Assembly (NCBI RefSeq): GCF_009690625.1
Contig: NZ_CP033878.1
Span: forward strand, 186,001-250,000
DNA: 64,000 nt
DNA from: Halorhabdus sp. CBA1104
GTDB taxonomy: Archaea > Halobacteriota > Halobacteria > Halobacteriales > Haloarculaceae
Direction of reading: 5' to 3'
Part shown: one piece after another, positions 24,344 through 32,632 of the stretch
How positions within the stretch are numbered: the first letter of the stretch is position 1
How the letters are laid out: every line of letters starts with the position of its first letter
Notes under the pieces: model-generated
Told to the model about the DNA's origin: nothing
Databases searched by the model: none
What the model saw: only the letters and a program-made list of their open reading frames with translations
Made by a program: the position numbers and the translations under genes

Positions 24344-25966
24344 TCACCCCGATTTGGCGAGTCCTCGTCGGTCGAGCACCATCGTCCCGCCCATGTACAA
24401 GACGCTGAGTGTCAGACCCCACACCAGATGGCTAAGCAGACCCCAGGGTGAGAGACTCGGGACGACCGCTGGAATCCCGACGAGTTCGAGCCAGAGTGGC
24501 ATGACGATCCCCGAGGCAACCAGCCACAGGGTAAATGCCCAGCCCAATCCGGTCGCCAGACACCATCGCCAGTCCTCGGCGTACCCCTCCGGCACCGTCG
24601 CGAGTATTCCAGCGAACACGAGGCCGAAGACGACGCTGTGGAACTCGTGGGTAACCCACCCGACGAGTGCGTTCGTGTTGCCGTACAGCGCGCCGATGAT
24701 CGGCACGACACCGGATGTCGCCTGTCCGACCAGTCCCATGGCGATCCCGGCGAGGATGGCCGCCCCCACTGCGATCCCCAGATCGGTCGTCGGGACGCCG
24801 TAGGCCCGGACATCGGTCCCACTTGCCTGGCCGGGACGCGTGTCGGTGTCGGCTCGCGGCGCTTCTACTTCGACGGTCGTCTCGCCGTTGGTCTCGGCAC
24901 ACGTGATGTTCCCGTCCAGGGTGTCGGTCACCAGCCGCACCACGTTGAGACCGAACCCGACCGACGGGTCGTCGTACTCGCCACTGGCACCACCTTCGAG
25001 AATGCGTCGTTGGGCCGGGGACAGTCCCTCGCCGTCGTCGGTGACTCGAAGTCGAGCGGTCCGAGCAGTCGATTCGACGGCGATCCTCACACGTGTCGTG
25101 GCCTCGTCGTCGGCTGCCCGCGCGAGTACGTGCTCGATCGCGCGTTCGAGCATCACGTTGCCCCAGACAGCGATCTCACCGTCAGGTCTGTCGGTCACCT
25201 CGATCTCGACGTCGGGATACTCCGCCTCGACGGATGCGATCGCTTCCTCCAGGGCCTGGGTGAGATCGATCGCATCGAGGTGTTTCTGGGCGTCGGCCGT
25301 CGATCGTGCGAGGTACTTGACGTCCTCGACGGTCCGCTGAATGGTGTCGGCCTGATCGCGGACGGTGCTGGCGACCTGTTGGTACAGTTGCGGATCGTCG
25401 CGATCGGCAACGACGCTCATCTGGCCGTCGATCGCCAGGACGGCGTTGAGCACCCGATCGCGCAGGCTCCGGTTGAGTACCGCCAGCCGGTCTGTCTGCT
25501 GGCGAAGGGCAATTCGTTGTTTGCGGTTCTCGGCCGCGTACAGGCCCGTCAGCGCGCCACCGATGGCCCCGCCGATGAGGAAATTCGACAGGTACGCTCC
25601 GGGGGTAACGCCCCCCATCTGGCCCATCTGATCGATCCCAGCGCCGACGATTGTCAGGACGACGAGTACGAGCATCGCGCCGGCACCGACGACCGTCCAG
25701 ACCGCCGTCGTCCGGGCGTACTCGCGACCGACGGAGCCGATCGCGAGGGCGATTCCGAACGCCGACAGGCCGAGCCCGAGCGTCAACGGGAGTAGTCCCG
25801 CGACCACGAACCGCAGCGGGTCACCGTCGAGAGTCAATGTGACGGTGAAGCGAGTCAACGTGAACCCCAGCAGTGAGATGACCAAGCCACCGACGGACAC
25901 GCGCCGGACGAGCGCGGAGACGGCGTGGTCCCGGTCCATTACGTCTCCCACGACCACCCCAGACAT
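24344..25966 (-). CDS. HATPase protein between two membrane domains, lacking the phospho-His
   Basis: 540 residues. The N-terminus has four TM helices (about 22-145). A HisKA-like helix (LAVLNRSLRDRVLNAVL) aligns with LNRVLRHDIRNDL but D170 stands where His should be. The HATPase (about 230-370) keeps G1 (DDGEG, 310-314) and G2 (GFGL, 337-340), but the N-box Asn position is Arg283. Unusually, residues about 395-535 form a second hydrophobic domain of roughly five helices (SGVVPIIGALYGNTNALVGW, PLWLELVGIP). Canonical autophosphorylation is therefore unlikely. A start at 25939 is also possible. The neighbour at 23237 is its convergent counterpart; hypC lies beyond its 5' end. Confidence 0.75.
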   Translation of the reverse strand: MSGVVVGDVMDRDHAVSALVRRVSVGGLVISLLGFTLTRFTVTLTLDGDPLRFVVAGLLPLTLGLGLSAFGIALAIGSVGREYARTTAVWTVVGAGAMLVLVVLTIVGAGIDQMGQMGGVTPGAYLSNFLIGGAIGGALTGLYAAENRKQRIALRQQTDRLAVLNRSLRDRVLNAVLAIDGQMSVVADRDDPQLYQQVASTVRDQADTIQRTVEDVKYLARSTADAQKHLDAIDLTQALEEAIASVEAEYPDVEIEVTDRPDGEIAVWGNVMLERAIEHVLARAADDEATTRVRIAVESTARTARLRVTDDGEGLSPAQRRILEGGASGEYDDPSVGFGLNVVRLVTDTLDGNITCAETNGETTVEVEAPRADTDTRPGQASGTDVRAYGVPTTDLGIAVGAAILAGIAMGLVGQATSGVVPIIGALYGNTNALVGWVTHEFHSVVFGLVFAGILATVPEGYAEDWRWCLATGLGWAFTLWLVASGIVMPLWLELVGIPAVVPSLSPWGLLSHLVWGLTLSVLYMGGTMVLDRRGLAKSG

Positions 25967-26251
25967 AACAGTTTGGCCACTGCCTGCCTCTGCGGTCGTC
26001 CCCGAGTAGTTCGGCTCGTTCCGATTGTGTATCGACTATCATCGAAGTTATCACGGTCCGGGAAGAGGGCTCACAGTGAAGTACAGTCGAACCCTGTGTT
26101 CTCGTATGAGATCCGACCGTCCCGGTGCTGTGGCGAGCAATCGGGCCACGCGCGTGTCCCGACGCGTGACAGCCCCCGGACCCCGGCCGGATCGTCCGGT
26201 TCCGACGGAACAATGCCGTGAGGGCGAGACAACAGAGCAAGGTGATAGTAC

Positions 26252-26536
26252 ATGTGTCTAGGCATCCCTGGAGAGATCGTCGAAATAAACGGAAACGAAG
26301 CGCGCGCCGAGTTCTGGGACGTCGAGAAGACGGTCCGGATCGACGTCGTCGATGAGGACGTCGCGGTGGGTGATCACATCCTCAATCACGCTGGCTTCGC
26401 CATCCGGAAGATCCCCGAAGAGGAAGTCGAGGAGACGATGGAGATCTACGAATCGTTCCTCGAAGGCGACGAAGACGAAGCCTTAGAAGAGATCGGCGCC
26501 AGCGACGGCCAACAGCTCGGGATCGAGGGTCGATAG
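26252..26536 (+). CDS. hypC: Hydrogenase maturation chaperone HypC
   Basis: 94 residues, starting MCLGIPGEIVEI: the invariant Cys2 and the CLGIPG motif define HypC/HybG. With HypD it carries Fe(CN)2CO and delivers it to the hydrogenase large subunit precursor. The C-terminal third (EEEVEETMEIYESFLEGDED) is an acidic helix found in many HypC. First gene of hypC-D-E-A-B; the HypD ATG follows the stop directly. Upstream GGTGAT near 26241 could be a ribosome binding site. Confidence 0.96.
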   Translation: MCLGIPGEIVEINGNEARAEFWDVEKTVRIDVVDEDVAVGDHILNHAGFAIRKIPEEEVEETMEIYESFLEGDEDEALEEIGASDGQQLGIEGR

Positions 26537-27658
26537 ATGGCGAGCACAGCCGACGATGGGGACGGGGAACTCCAGTTTCGCGACCCCGAGAAGGCAGAAC
26601 AGCTGACCGAGGAACTCGAGTCACTGATGGACGACATCGGCGAGCCGGTCAACGTGATGCACGTCTGTGGCTCTCACGAACAGGCCATCGCGAAGTTCGG
26701 CCTGCGGTCGATCCTCCCCGACGATTTGACAGTGCGGATGGGGCCGGGCTGTCCGGTCTGTGTGACCAACATGCCCGAAGTCGACGAGGCCGTCGCTCTG
26801 GCCGAAGAGGGGAAGATCGTCGCCACCTACGGCGACATGTTCCGCGTGCCCGGCACGGAGAAGAGCCTCGCCGACGCCAAAGACGAAGGCGCAGACGTTC
26901 GGGTGGTTTACAGCGCCAGCGAGGCCGCCGAGATCGCCGCCGAGGAACCCGATCGCGAGGTCATCTTCTTCGCGACGGGCTTCGAGACGACTGCCGCCCC
27001 GACGGCGGCCGTTCTCACGGCCGATCCCCCCGAGAATTTCTCGGTGCTTTCGGCCCACAAGTACGTCCCGCCGGCAATGGAGATCGTCGCGGAAATGCCC
27101 GACACGGACGTCGATGGCTTCCTCGCGGCGGGCCACGCCGCCGTCATCACGGGCTATGGACTGTTCGAGGATTTCGTTTCCGAGTACGACACGCCGGCTG
27201 TCGTCGGCGGGTTCGAACCGATCGATATCCTGTTTGCACTCGCGCGCTTGCTCGAGTTCATCCGGGACGACGAAGCCGGTCTCGCAAACGCCTACCAGCG
27301 GTGTGTCACCGAGGACGGTAACGTCCCAGCCAAGGAGGCGATGTGGGAGGTCTTCGACACTACCAGCGGCGAGTGGCGTGGGATCGCCGAGATCCCCGAC
27401 GCGAATCTCGTCATCAGCGACGACTACGCTCACTACGACGCCCGCGAACGCTTCGACATCGACGTCGATGCGGGTGCGTCCGATCCGCTGACCGAGGACT
27501 GCATTTGTGGGGATATCATGGCCGGGAAGGCCGATCCCGACGAGTGTGAGTTGTTCGGCGAGGAGTGTACACCCCAGGATCCCGTCGGGGCCTGTATGGT
27601 CTCCAGTGAGGGGACTTGCAAGATCTGGCTCGAATACGGCGGGCAACCGGATCTGTGA
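26537..27658 (+). CDS. hypD: Hydrogenase maturation protein HypD
   Basis: 373 residues. Conserved cysteine motifs are all seen: HVCGSHEQAI (about 40), GPGCPVCVTN (about 70) and the C-terminal [4Fe-4S] region CICGDIMAGKADPDECELFG ... CTPQ ... GACMVSSEGTCKIW. HypD is the redox scaffold where the Fe(CN)2CO unit is assembled with HypC and HypE/HypF products. The gene starts right after the hypC stop. Length is normal. Nothing is missing. Confidence 0.97.
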   Translation: MASTADDGDGELQFRDPEKAEQLTEELESLMDDIGEPVNVMHVCGSHEQAIAKFGLRSILPDDLTVRMGPGCPVCVTNMPEVDEAVALAEEGKIVATYGDMFRVPGTEKSLADAKDEGADVRVVYSASEAAEIAAEEPDREVIFFATGFETTAAPTAAVLTADPPENFSVLSAHKYVPPAMEIVAEMPDTDVDGFLAAGHAAVITGYGLFEDFVSEYDTPAVVGGFEPIDILFALARLLEFIRDDEAGLANAYQRCVTEDGNVPAKEAMWEVFDTTSGEWRGIAEIPDANLVISDDYAHYDARERFDIDVDAGASDPLTEDCICGDIMAGKADPDECELFGEECTPQDPVGACMVSSEGTCKIWLEYGGQPDL

Positions 27659-27667
27659 GGGACTCAG

Positions 27668-28744
27668 ATGAGCAATAGCGACGACGACCGAACGGCCGAC
27701 GAATCGAGCGGTGACGGCTACACGGGCGACGACGTGATCACTCACGCCCACGGGGCGGGCGGTGGGCAGATGACCGACTTGATCGAAGACATGGCCGTGT
27801 CCCGCTTTGCCGACAGCGAGGCAGATGTGGGGCTGGCAGCCTTAGACGACGGATCGGTCCAACCGATCGACGACGACCATTCGGTTGTCGTCACGACCGA
27901 CAGCCACGTCGTCACGCCGCTGTTCTTCCGCGGCGGTGACATCGGCCGGCTGGCGATTTCGGGGACGGTCAACGACCTGGCGATGATGGGTGCGACCGAC
28001 CCTCTGGCGCTGACGAGTTCGTTGATCATCGAGGCTGGCACGCCACAGTCGACCGTCGAGCGCGTCACCGAGTCGATGCGCGAGACCTGCGCGGAGGCCG
28101 GCGCGACCGTGACGACCGGCGATACGAAGGTGATGGGCAGCGACGAGATCGACACGCTCGCGATCAATACGACAGGCGTCGCCGTCGTCCCGACGGGGGG
28201 CCACGTCCCCGACGCTGGTCTCTCGGTCGGCGATAAACTCATCGTCTCGGGCACCATCGGCGATCACGGCATCTCCTTGCTGTCCGAACGCGAGGGCTTT
28301 GATTTCGGTGGCGGTCTCGCCAGCGACGTCCAGCCGGTCAACGATCTCGTCCGTGCTGCCATGGACGCCGGCGAGGTGACGGCGATGAAAGACCCGACGC
28401 GGGGTGGCCTCGCGACGGTGTTGAACGAGATGGCGGACAAGGCCGGTGTCGGGATCGATCTCGACGAGCCAGCAATCCCGGTTTCGGGACCTGTCTCCTC
28501 GGCGGGCGAGGTGCTCGGCATCGAGCCCTTCGACGTGGCCTGTGAGGGTGTCGTCGCCATGGGTGTCGCCAGTGACGATGCCGAAGCTGTTCTCGAAGCA
28601 CTTCGGGACAACCCCAAAGGCGAAGACGCTGCGATCGTGGGCGAGGTCGTCGAGGAGCACACCGGCCAGGTCGTCCTCGATACTGGCTTTGGCCGCCGCT
28701 ATCTGACGCCCCCGGAGGGTGAACAACTCCCACGGATCTGCTGA
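27668..28744 (+). CDS. hypE: Hydrogenase maturation protein HypE
   Basis: 358 residues, PurM/AIR-synthase-like fold. The N-terminal HAHGAGGGQMTDLIEDM binds ATP, GDTKVMG and TRGGLATVLNEMA are typical, and the protein ends PRIC, the C-terminal Cys that becomes thiocarboxamide and then thiocyanate from HypF carbamoyl. Thus the catalytic terminus is intact. It lies 9 bases after hypD and one base before hypA. Confidence 0.97.
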   Translation: MSNSDDDRTADESSGDGYTGDDVITHAHGAGGGQMTDLIEDMAVSRFADSEADVGLAALDDGSVQPIDDDHSVVVTTDSHVVTPLFFRGGDIGRLAISGTVNDLAMMGATDPLALTSSLIIEAGTPQSTVERVTESMRETCAEAGATVTTGDTKVMGSDEIDTLAINTTGVAVVPTGGHVPDAGLSVGDKLIVSGTIGDHGISLLSEREGFDFGGGLASDVQPVNDLVRAAMDAGEVTAMKDPTRGGLATVLNEMADKAGVGIDLDEPAIPVSGPVSSAGEVLGIEPFDVACEGVVAMGVASDDAEAVLEALRDNPKGEDAAIVGEVVEEHTGQVVLDTGFGRRYLTPPEGEQLPRIC

Positions 28745-28745
28745 C

Positions 28746-29153
28746 ATGCACGAGTTCTCTATCGCGACGCAAGTACTCGATGCGGCCCGGGAAGCCGCGG
28801 CCGACCACGGCGCGGAGACGTTCGAGGGAATTACGGTCTCGGTCGGCGAGGCCAGCCACGTCAATCCGGACCAACTGGGGACGTGTCTCGACGCGGCGGC
28901 CGATTCGACGGTCGGCGAGGCCGATCTCGACATCGAGATCGAAACGGTGGCTCCCCACGCCGAATGTGACTGTGGCTGGAGTGGCGAACCGGAGACGGTC
29001 GACCGAGCGCTGGCCTACGCGCCCGATCTCACCTGTCCCGAGTGCGACCAGCGAATCGAACTCGCCGCCGGCAACGAGTGTAAACTAATGAGCGTCACGA
29101 TTCCAGACACTGAACCGACAGCCGATCCCCCCGGTTCAAACGCGAGTAACTGA
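28746..29153 (+). CDS. hypA: Hydrogenase nickel insertion protein HypA
   Basis: 135 residues from ATG 28746, which gives the required MHEFSIA start (His2 is the nickel ligand). The zinc site is two Cys pairs: CDCGW and CPEC, separated by about 28 residues. HypA hands Ni2+ with HypB to the large subunit. An in-frame ATG at 28719 lies inside hypE and would destroy the MHE start, so it is rejected. A low-complexity tail follows the zinc domain. Confidence 0.95.
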   Translation: MHEFSIATQVLDAAREAAADHGAETFEGITVSVGEASHVNPDQLGTCLDAAADSTVGEADLDIEIETVAPHAECDCGWSGEPETVDRALAYAPDLTCPECDQRIELAAGNECKLMSVTIPDTEPTADPPGSNASN

Positions 29154-29155
29154 GT

Positions 29156-29262
29156 ATGTATCACGAACGACGACAACCGTTCACCGACACGAATCCGATC
29201 GACCGACTGCTCGACCAACTGCTTGGCGACGCCGAGACACCTGGCCCCTGCAGGCCCATCGG
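29156..29262 (+). other. hypA-hypB spacer with a possible 35-codon reading frame
   Basis: An ATG two bases after the hypA stop opens a frame whose first ~35 codons (MYHERRQPFTDTNPIDRLLD ...) have haloarchaeal-like composition before it runs out of frame into hypB. It could be a small peptide, or an N-terminal piece of HypB separated by a frameshift. No evidence decides; it may be chance. Confidence 0.25.
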
Positions 29263-30006
29263 ATGGGTCATGGCGAAGGCGACCACGAACACGGCAACGG
29301 GGATGCAGAGGCCGACATCCTCGCCCAGTTTGAACAGCAGGCCGACGACCTCCACGATCGTGTCGTTCACGAGCACGGTATCTTCGTCGCGGAGTTTCTG
29401 GGTGCGACCGGCAGTGGCAAGACCCGACTCATCGAGCGCCTGATCGAGCGAGCGCCCGAGGACGAGGAAATCGGTGTGATCGTCGGCGACGTCGCCGGCG
29501 AGGACGATGCCACGCGCTTTCGGGAACTGGGCGTCTCTGTCGCAAACGTCAATACAGGCAAGGAGTGTCACCTCGATCCCTCGCTGGTCGAGGGCGCACT
29601 GGAAGACCTCGATCTCGATGCACTCGATACGCTGTATATCGAGAACGTCGGGAACATGGTCTGTCCGGCCGATTTCCCGCTGGGGGCGCAGGCTCGCGTG
29701 CTGGTGGTCTCAGCCACGGAAGGCGACGACGTGGTGCGGAAACATCCCCTCCTGTTCCAGGCCTGTGACGGTGCCGTAATCAACAAGGTCGACATCGCCG
29801 AGGCGGTCAACGCCGATCTGGGTCTGATGGAATCGGACGTCAACGAGATTGCGCCCGACATGCCGACCTTCCAGACGAGTGCCGAACACGGCGACGGCCT
29901 GGACGAACTGGCGACATTCCTCGACGAGCGTGGGCACGTCCACGACCACGATCACGAGGCCTACGTCGGTGAGACGGTTCACGGTCACACTCACGACCAC
30001 GAGTAA
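29263..30006 (+). CDS. hypB: Hydrogenase nickel incorporation GTPase HypB
   Basis: 247 residues. Walker A is GATGSGKTRL (about 47-56); the metal/GTPase motifs VGDVAGEDD and NVGNMVCPADF follow, and NKVDIAEAV gives guanine specificity. Histidine-rich segments occur at both ends (HGEGDHEHG at the N-terminus; HVHDHDHEAY and HGHTHDHE at the C-terminus), suited to nickel storage. HypB loads Ni2+ with HypA. The start at 29263 retains the His-rich N-terminus. It closes the hypCDEAB run. Confidence 0.95.
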   Translation: MGHGEGDHEHGNGDAEADILAQFEQQADDLHDRVVHEHGIFVAEFLGATGSGKTRLIERLIERAPEDEEIGVIVGDVAGEDDATRFRELGVSVANVNTGKECHLDPSLVEGALEDLDLDALDTLYIENVGNMVCPADFPLGAQARVLVVSATEGDDVVRKHPLLFQACDGAVINKVDIAEAVNADLGLMESDVNEIAPDMPTFQTSAEHGDGLDELATFLDERGHVHDHDHEAYVGETVHGHTHDHE

Positions 30007-30071
30007 CCCGTCTACTGTAGCCCGACGATGACTATCGACTCCGCTTTCTGTTTCGCTCCGAACGATAGTGG

Positions 30072-31217
30072 CTACTCGGACGCCGTCGATCGGCGGCTAC
30101 CGAGTGGCCCGACTTTCAGACCAAGCGCCACGATAGTCAGCACGACGGCCAGTCCGATCTGGAGTAGCATCGCAGTCCCGATCGAGGTCGCATCAGCGAC
30201 GATCCCGACCGTCGCGGGCGCGATGAAAAAGCCCGTCTGGGCCGCGACGTTGGCCACGACGTTGATCGGGCCAGTAAAGGACGGACGAGACTCGATCCCC
30301 ATCGAGATGAGCGTCGGGAACAGTCCGGAGACGAAAAAGCCGATCACGAACACGAGCCCTAATACGACGAGACCCTCCGCGAGTACGAGCATGGCGTACA
30401 GCGAGCCGACGAGGATGACCCCAACAGCGACCACCAGATCAGTGAATCGATAGCGTTCGGCCAGCCGACTGAACGCAAAGCGGCCGGGGACGTAGGCTGC
30501 CAGGTAGATCGAGAGTGTCAGGTTCGCAACGTCCCGGGAGAACAATTCAGTGGCGTAATACGGCAACCACTGGAAGAAGACGCTCTCGATGCTCCCGACG
30601 AACAGCAAGGCCAGGGCCATCCCGTAGATGCCGGGTTCGCCCAGCAAGTCCCGAACGTCGGCCAGCGAGAGGGACTGTTCGTTAGCCAGCGTTGCCGGCC
30701 GATCGAGTCCCCAGAGAATGACGAAGATCGGGACGAGTGGCAACGCGAGCACCAGGTACGTCAACTGCCACCCGGAGAGCCACAGCGCCGCCGTGACGAG
30801 CAGCGGTCCCGCCGTCGCGCCGATCGCCCACGCCATCGTGTGGAGACTGAAGATGCGAGCGCGCCTTTCGGGATAGAGATGACTCAGTACCGTCCGATCG
30901 AGTGACCGGAAGATCCCCGTCCCGAAACCTCGGAGGCCGATGAACGCGAGCAACAGCAGAAACGTCGGTGAGGCACCGATCAACAACGCTGCGGCGGCCG
31001 TCACTGCGATGCCGGCCAACAGGGCTCGCTTGATGTCGATCCGGCCACTGGCCGACCCGAAGACGACCATCGCAGCGACGAACCCGACAGTCCCCACGGG
31101 CGTGATTAACCCTAGGAACGTCTCGCTTGTCGTGAACGTCTCCTTCCACGTCGGCACTAGCGCCCCACGGGCCTGGATGAGGGCTCCGTCGAGCGTGACG
31201 AACGCGAACAATGCCAA
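30072..31217 (-). CDS. MFS transporter, tandem copy 1, without a clear start codon
   Basis: 381 residues from a TTG at 31217. Twelve hydrophobic helices; MFS loop motif GSASGRIDIKRALL after helix 2. It resembles the next gene (31340) along its length: ALIQARGALVPTWKETF against AMIQARGALIPTFEGYF. Homology to that paralogue continues upstream of the TTG (NNKKYWIL matches NRKYWLV) in an open frame back to 31268, but no ATG/GTG is there. Either TTG is used with loss of the first residues or the start has mutated. Substrate unknown; it lies between hypB and hypF. Confidence 0.75.
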   Translation of the reverse strand: MALFAFVTLDGALIQARGALVPTWKETFTTSETFLGLITPVGTVGFVAAMVVFGSASGRIDIKRALLAGIAVTAAAALLIGASPTFLLLLAFIGLRGFGTGIFRSLDRTVLSHLYPERRARIFSLHTMAWAIGATAGPLLVTAALWLSGWQLTYLVLALPLVPIFVILWGLDRPATLANEQSLSLADVRDLLGEPGIYGMALALLFVGSIESVFFQWLPYYATELFSRDVANLTLSIYLAAYVPGRFAFSRLAERYRFTDLVVAVGVILVGSLYAMLVLAEGLVVLGLVFVIGFFVSGLFPTLISMGIESRPSFTGPINVVANVAAQTGFFIAPATVGIVADATSIGTAMLLQIGLAVVLTIVALGLKVGPLGSRRSTASE

Positions 31218-31339
31218 AATCCAATATTTCTTATTGTTCTCTTTTTCATTGTTTGGTTCGAATTGGTTTCATCGGTTAAACGAACTGTATTGCCAGCCTT
31301 TGGAAGTTACTCCGCAAGCCGGCAATTTTCAGCGTGAAA

Positions 31340-32500
31340 TCAGCCATCCTCGACCGGTCCGAGGCGAAGTCCAATCAAGACGATCGCAAGGAGGCCGGCG
31401 AGTCCAATCTGGACCAGCATCGCTTGCTGGATCGTCGAGCCTTCCGCGAGGAAGCCGATTGCCGCCGGAACCGTGAAGAACCCGACCTGGGTGGCGACGT
31501 TCGCGATCGCATTTACTGGGCCGGTATAGGCGGGATTCGACTCGATGCCCAGTGAAATCAGCGTCGGGTACAGTCCCGAGACCAGAAAGCCGATCGCGAA
31601 GATGAGCACGAGCAACTCCGGGCCGTCAGCCAGGACGAACGCCGCGTATAGCAACCCGGTCAACACCACAGTGACACCGACCAATAGATCCGTAAACCGG
31701 TAGCGTTCGCCCAGGCGACTGAACGCCAATCGGCCCGGAATATAGGAGACCAGATAGATCGATAGCGTGATGCTTGCGACCCCATCGGAGAACATCTCCC
31801 CGGCATAAGAGGGCAACCAGGTGAAAAAGGCACTCTCGATTCCGCCGACCAGGACGATCGCCGCGACCATTCCGTAGACGCTCGGATGGGCAAGCACCGA
31901 GCGCATGTCCGACAGCGCGAAGGACTTCTCGTTGACCGTTCCCGCCGGCGGTTCCAGCCGCCAGACTACGACGAGTACCGGCACGGTAAGAGCGGCGAGC
32001 ACGAAGTACGTAAGTCGCCAGGAAAACTGCAACAGGACGGCCGTGACGAGCAACGGCCCGGTCGTTGCCCCGACCGCCCACGCCATCTCCTGGAGGGTGA
32101 AGATTCGGGCCCTGGAGTCGGGAAAGAGGTGACTGAGCGTCGGCCGATCCAGTGCTCTGAAGATCCCGATGCCGAAGCTCCGGACGCCGACCATGGCCAG
32201 CAACACGGTGAACGTCGGGGCAAGACCGATCAACACCAGGGCAATCGCCGTCAGGATACCACCGCCGAGCAGAAACTGCCGGAGATCGACCCGACCGCTG
32301 GCGGGGCCGAGCCACACCATCGCGGCGACGAACCCGACGGTCCCCACCGGTGTGACCAGGCCCAGCTGGCCCTTGCTCACGCCGAAGTACCCTTCGAATG
32401 TGGGGATGAGTGCCCCGCGGGCCTGGATCATCGCGCCCCCGAGGCCGACGAAGGCGAAAATCGCGACGAGCCAATATTTTCGATTATCTATTTCATCCAC
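31340..32500 (-). CDS. MFS transporter, tandem copy 2
   Basis: 386 residues from GTG 32500 (read as M, then DEIDNRKYWLVAIFAFVGLG). Twelve TM helices and the MFS motif GPASGRVDLRQFLLGG after helix 2; FRALDRPTLSHLFPDSRARI is the loop between helices 4 and 5. It is the paralogue and neighbour of copy 1, probably from tandem duplication. Embedded between hypB and hypF, which suggests a role linked to hydrogenase metabolism, such as nickel, formate or another anion; the sequence itself does not show the substrate. Confidence 0.8.
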   Translation of the reverse strand: MDEIDNRKYWLVAIFAFVGLGGAMIQARGALIPTFEGYFGVSKGQLGLVTPVGTVGFVAAMVWLGPASGRVDLRQFLLGGGILTAIALVLIGLAPTFTVLLAMVGVRSFGIGIFRALDRPTLSHLFPDSRARIFTLQEMAWAVGATTGPLLVTAVLLQFSWRLTYFVLAALTVPVLVVVWRLEPPAGTVNEKSFALSDMRSVLAHPSVYGMVAAIVLVGGIESAFFTWLPSYAGEMFSDGVASITLSIYLVSYIPGRLAFSRLGERYRFTDLLVGVTVVLTGLLYAAFVLADGPELLVLIFAIGFLVSGLYPTLISLGIESNPAYTGPVNAIANVATQVGFFTVPAAIGFLAEGSTIQQAMLVQIGLAGLLAIVLIGLRLGPVEDG

Positions 32501-32632
32501 TCTACATCTAATTGTGGGCTCGTGGAGTTAAACGTACTGAACTATCGTCAGGACCGGCCGTGGGGTGTCACGCTTTGGGGGCGAAGACGTTGGTCGGCAC
32601 ATTCAACAGGCCGGACCGCCCTCTACGAGCCA

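Noticed and set aside
31886-32632. A 249-residue N-terminal extension of HypF
   Set aside because: The extension lies antisense inside the MFS gene, has no domain, and HypF proteins begin at the acylphosphatase domain as from ATG 32633.
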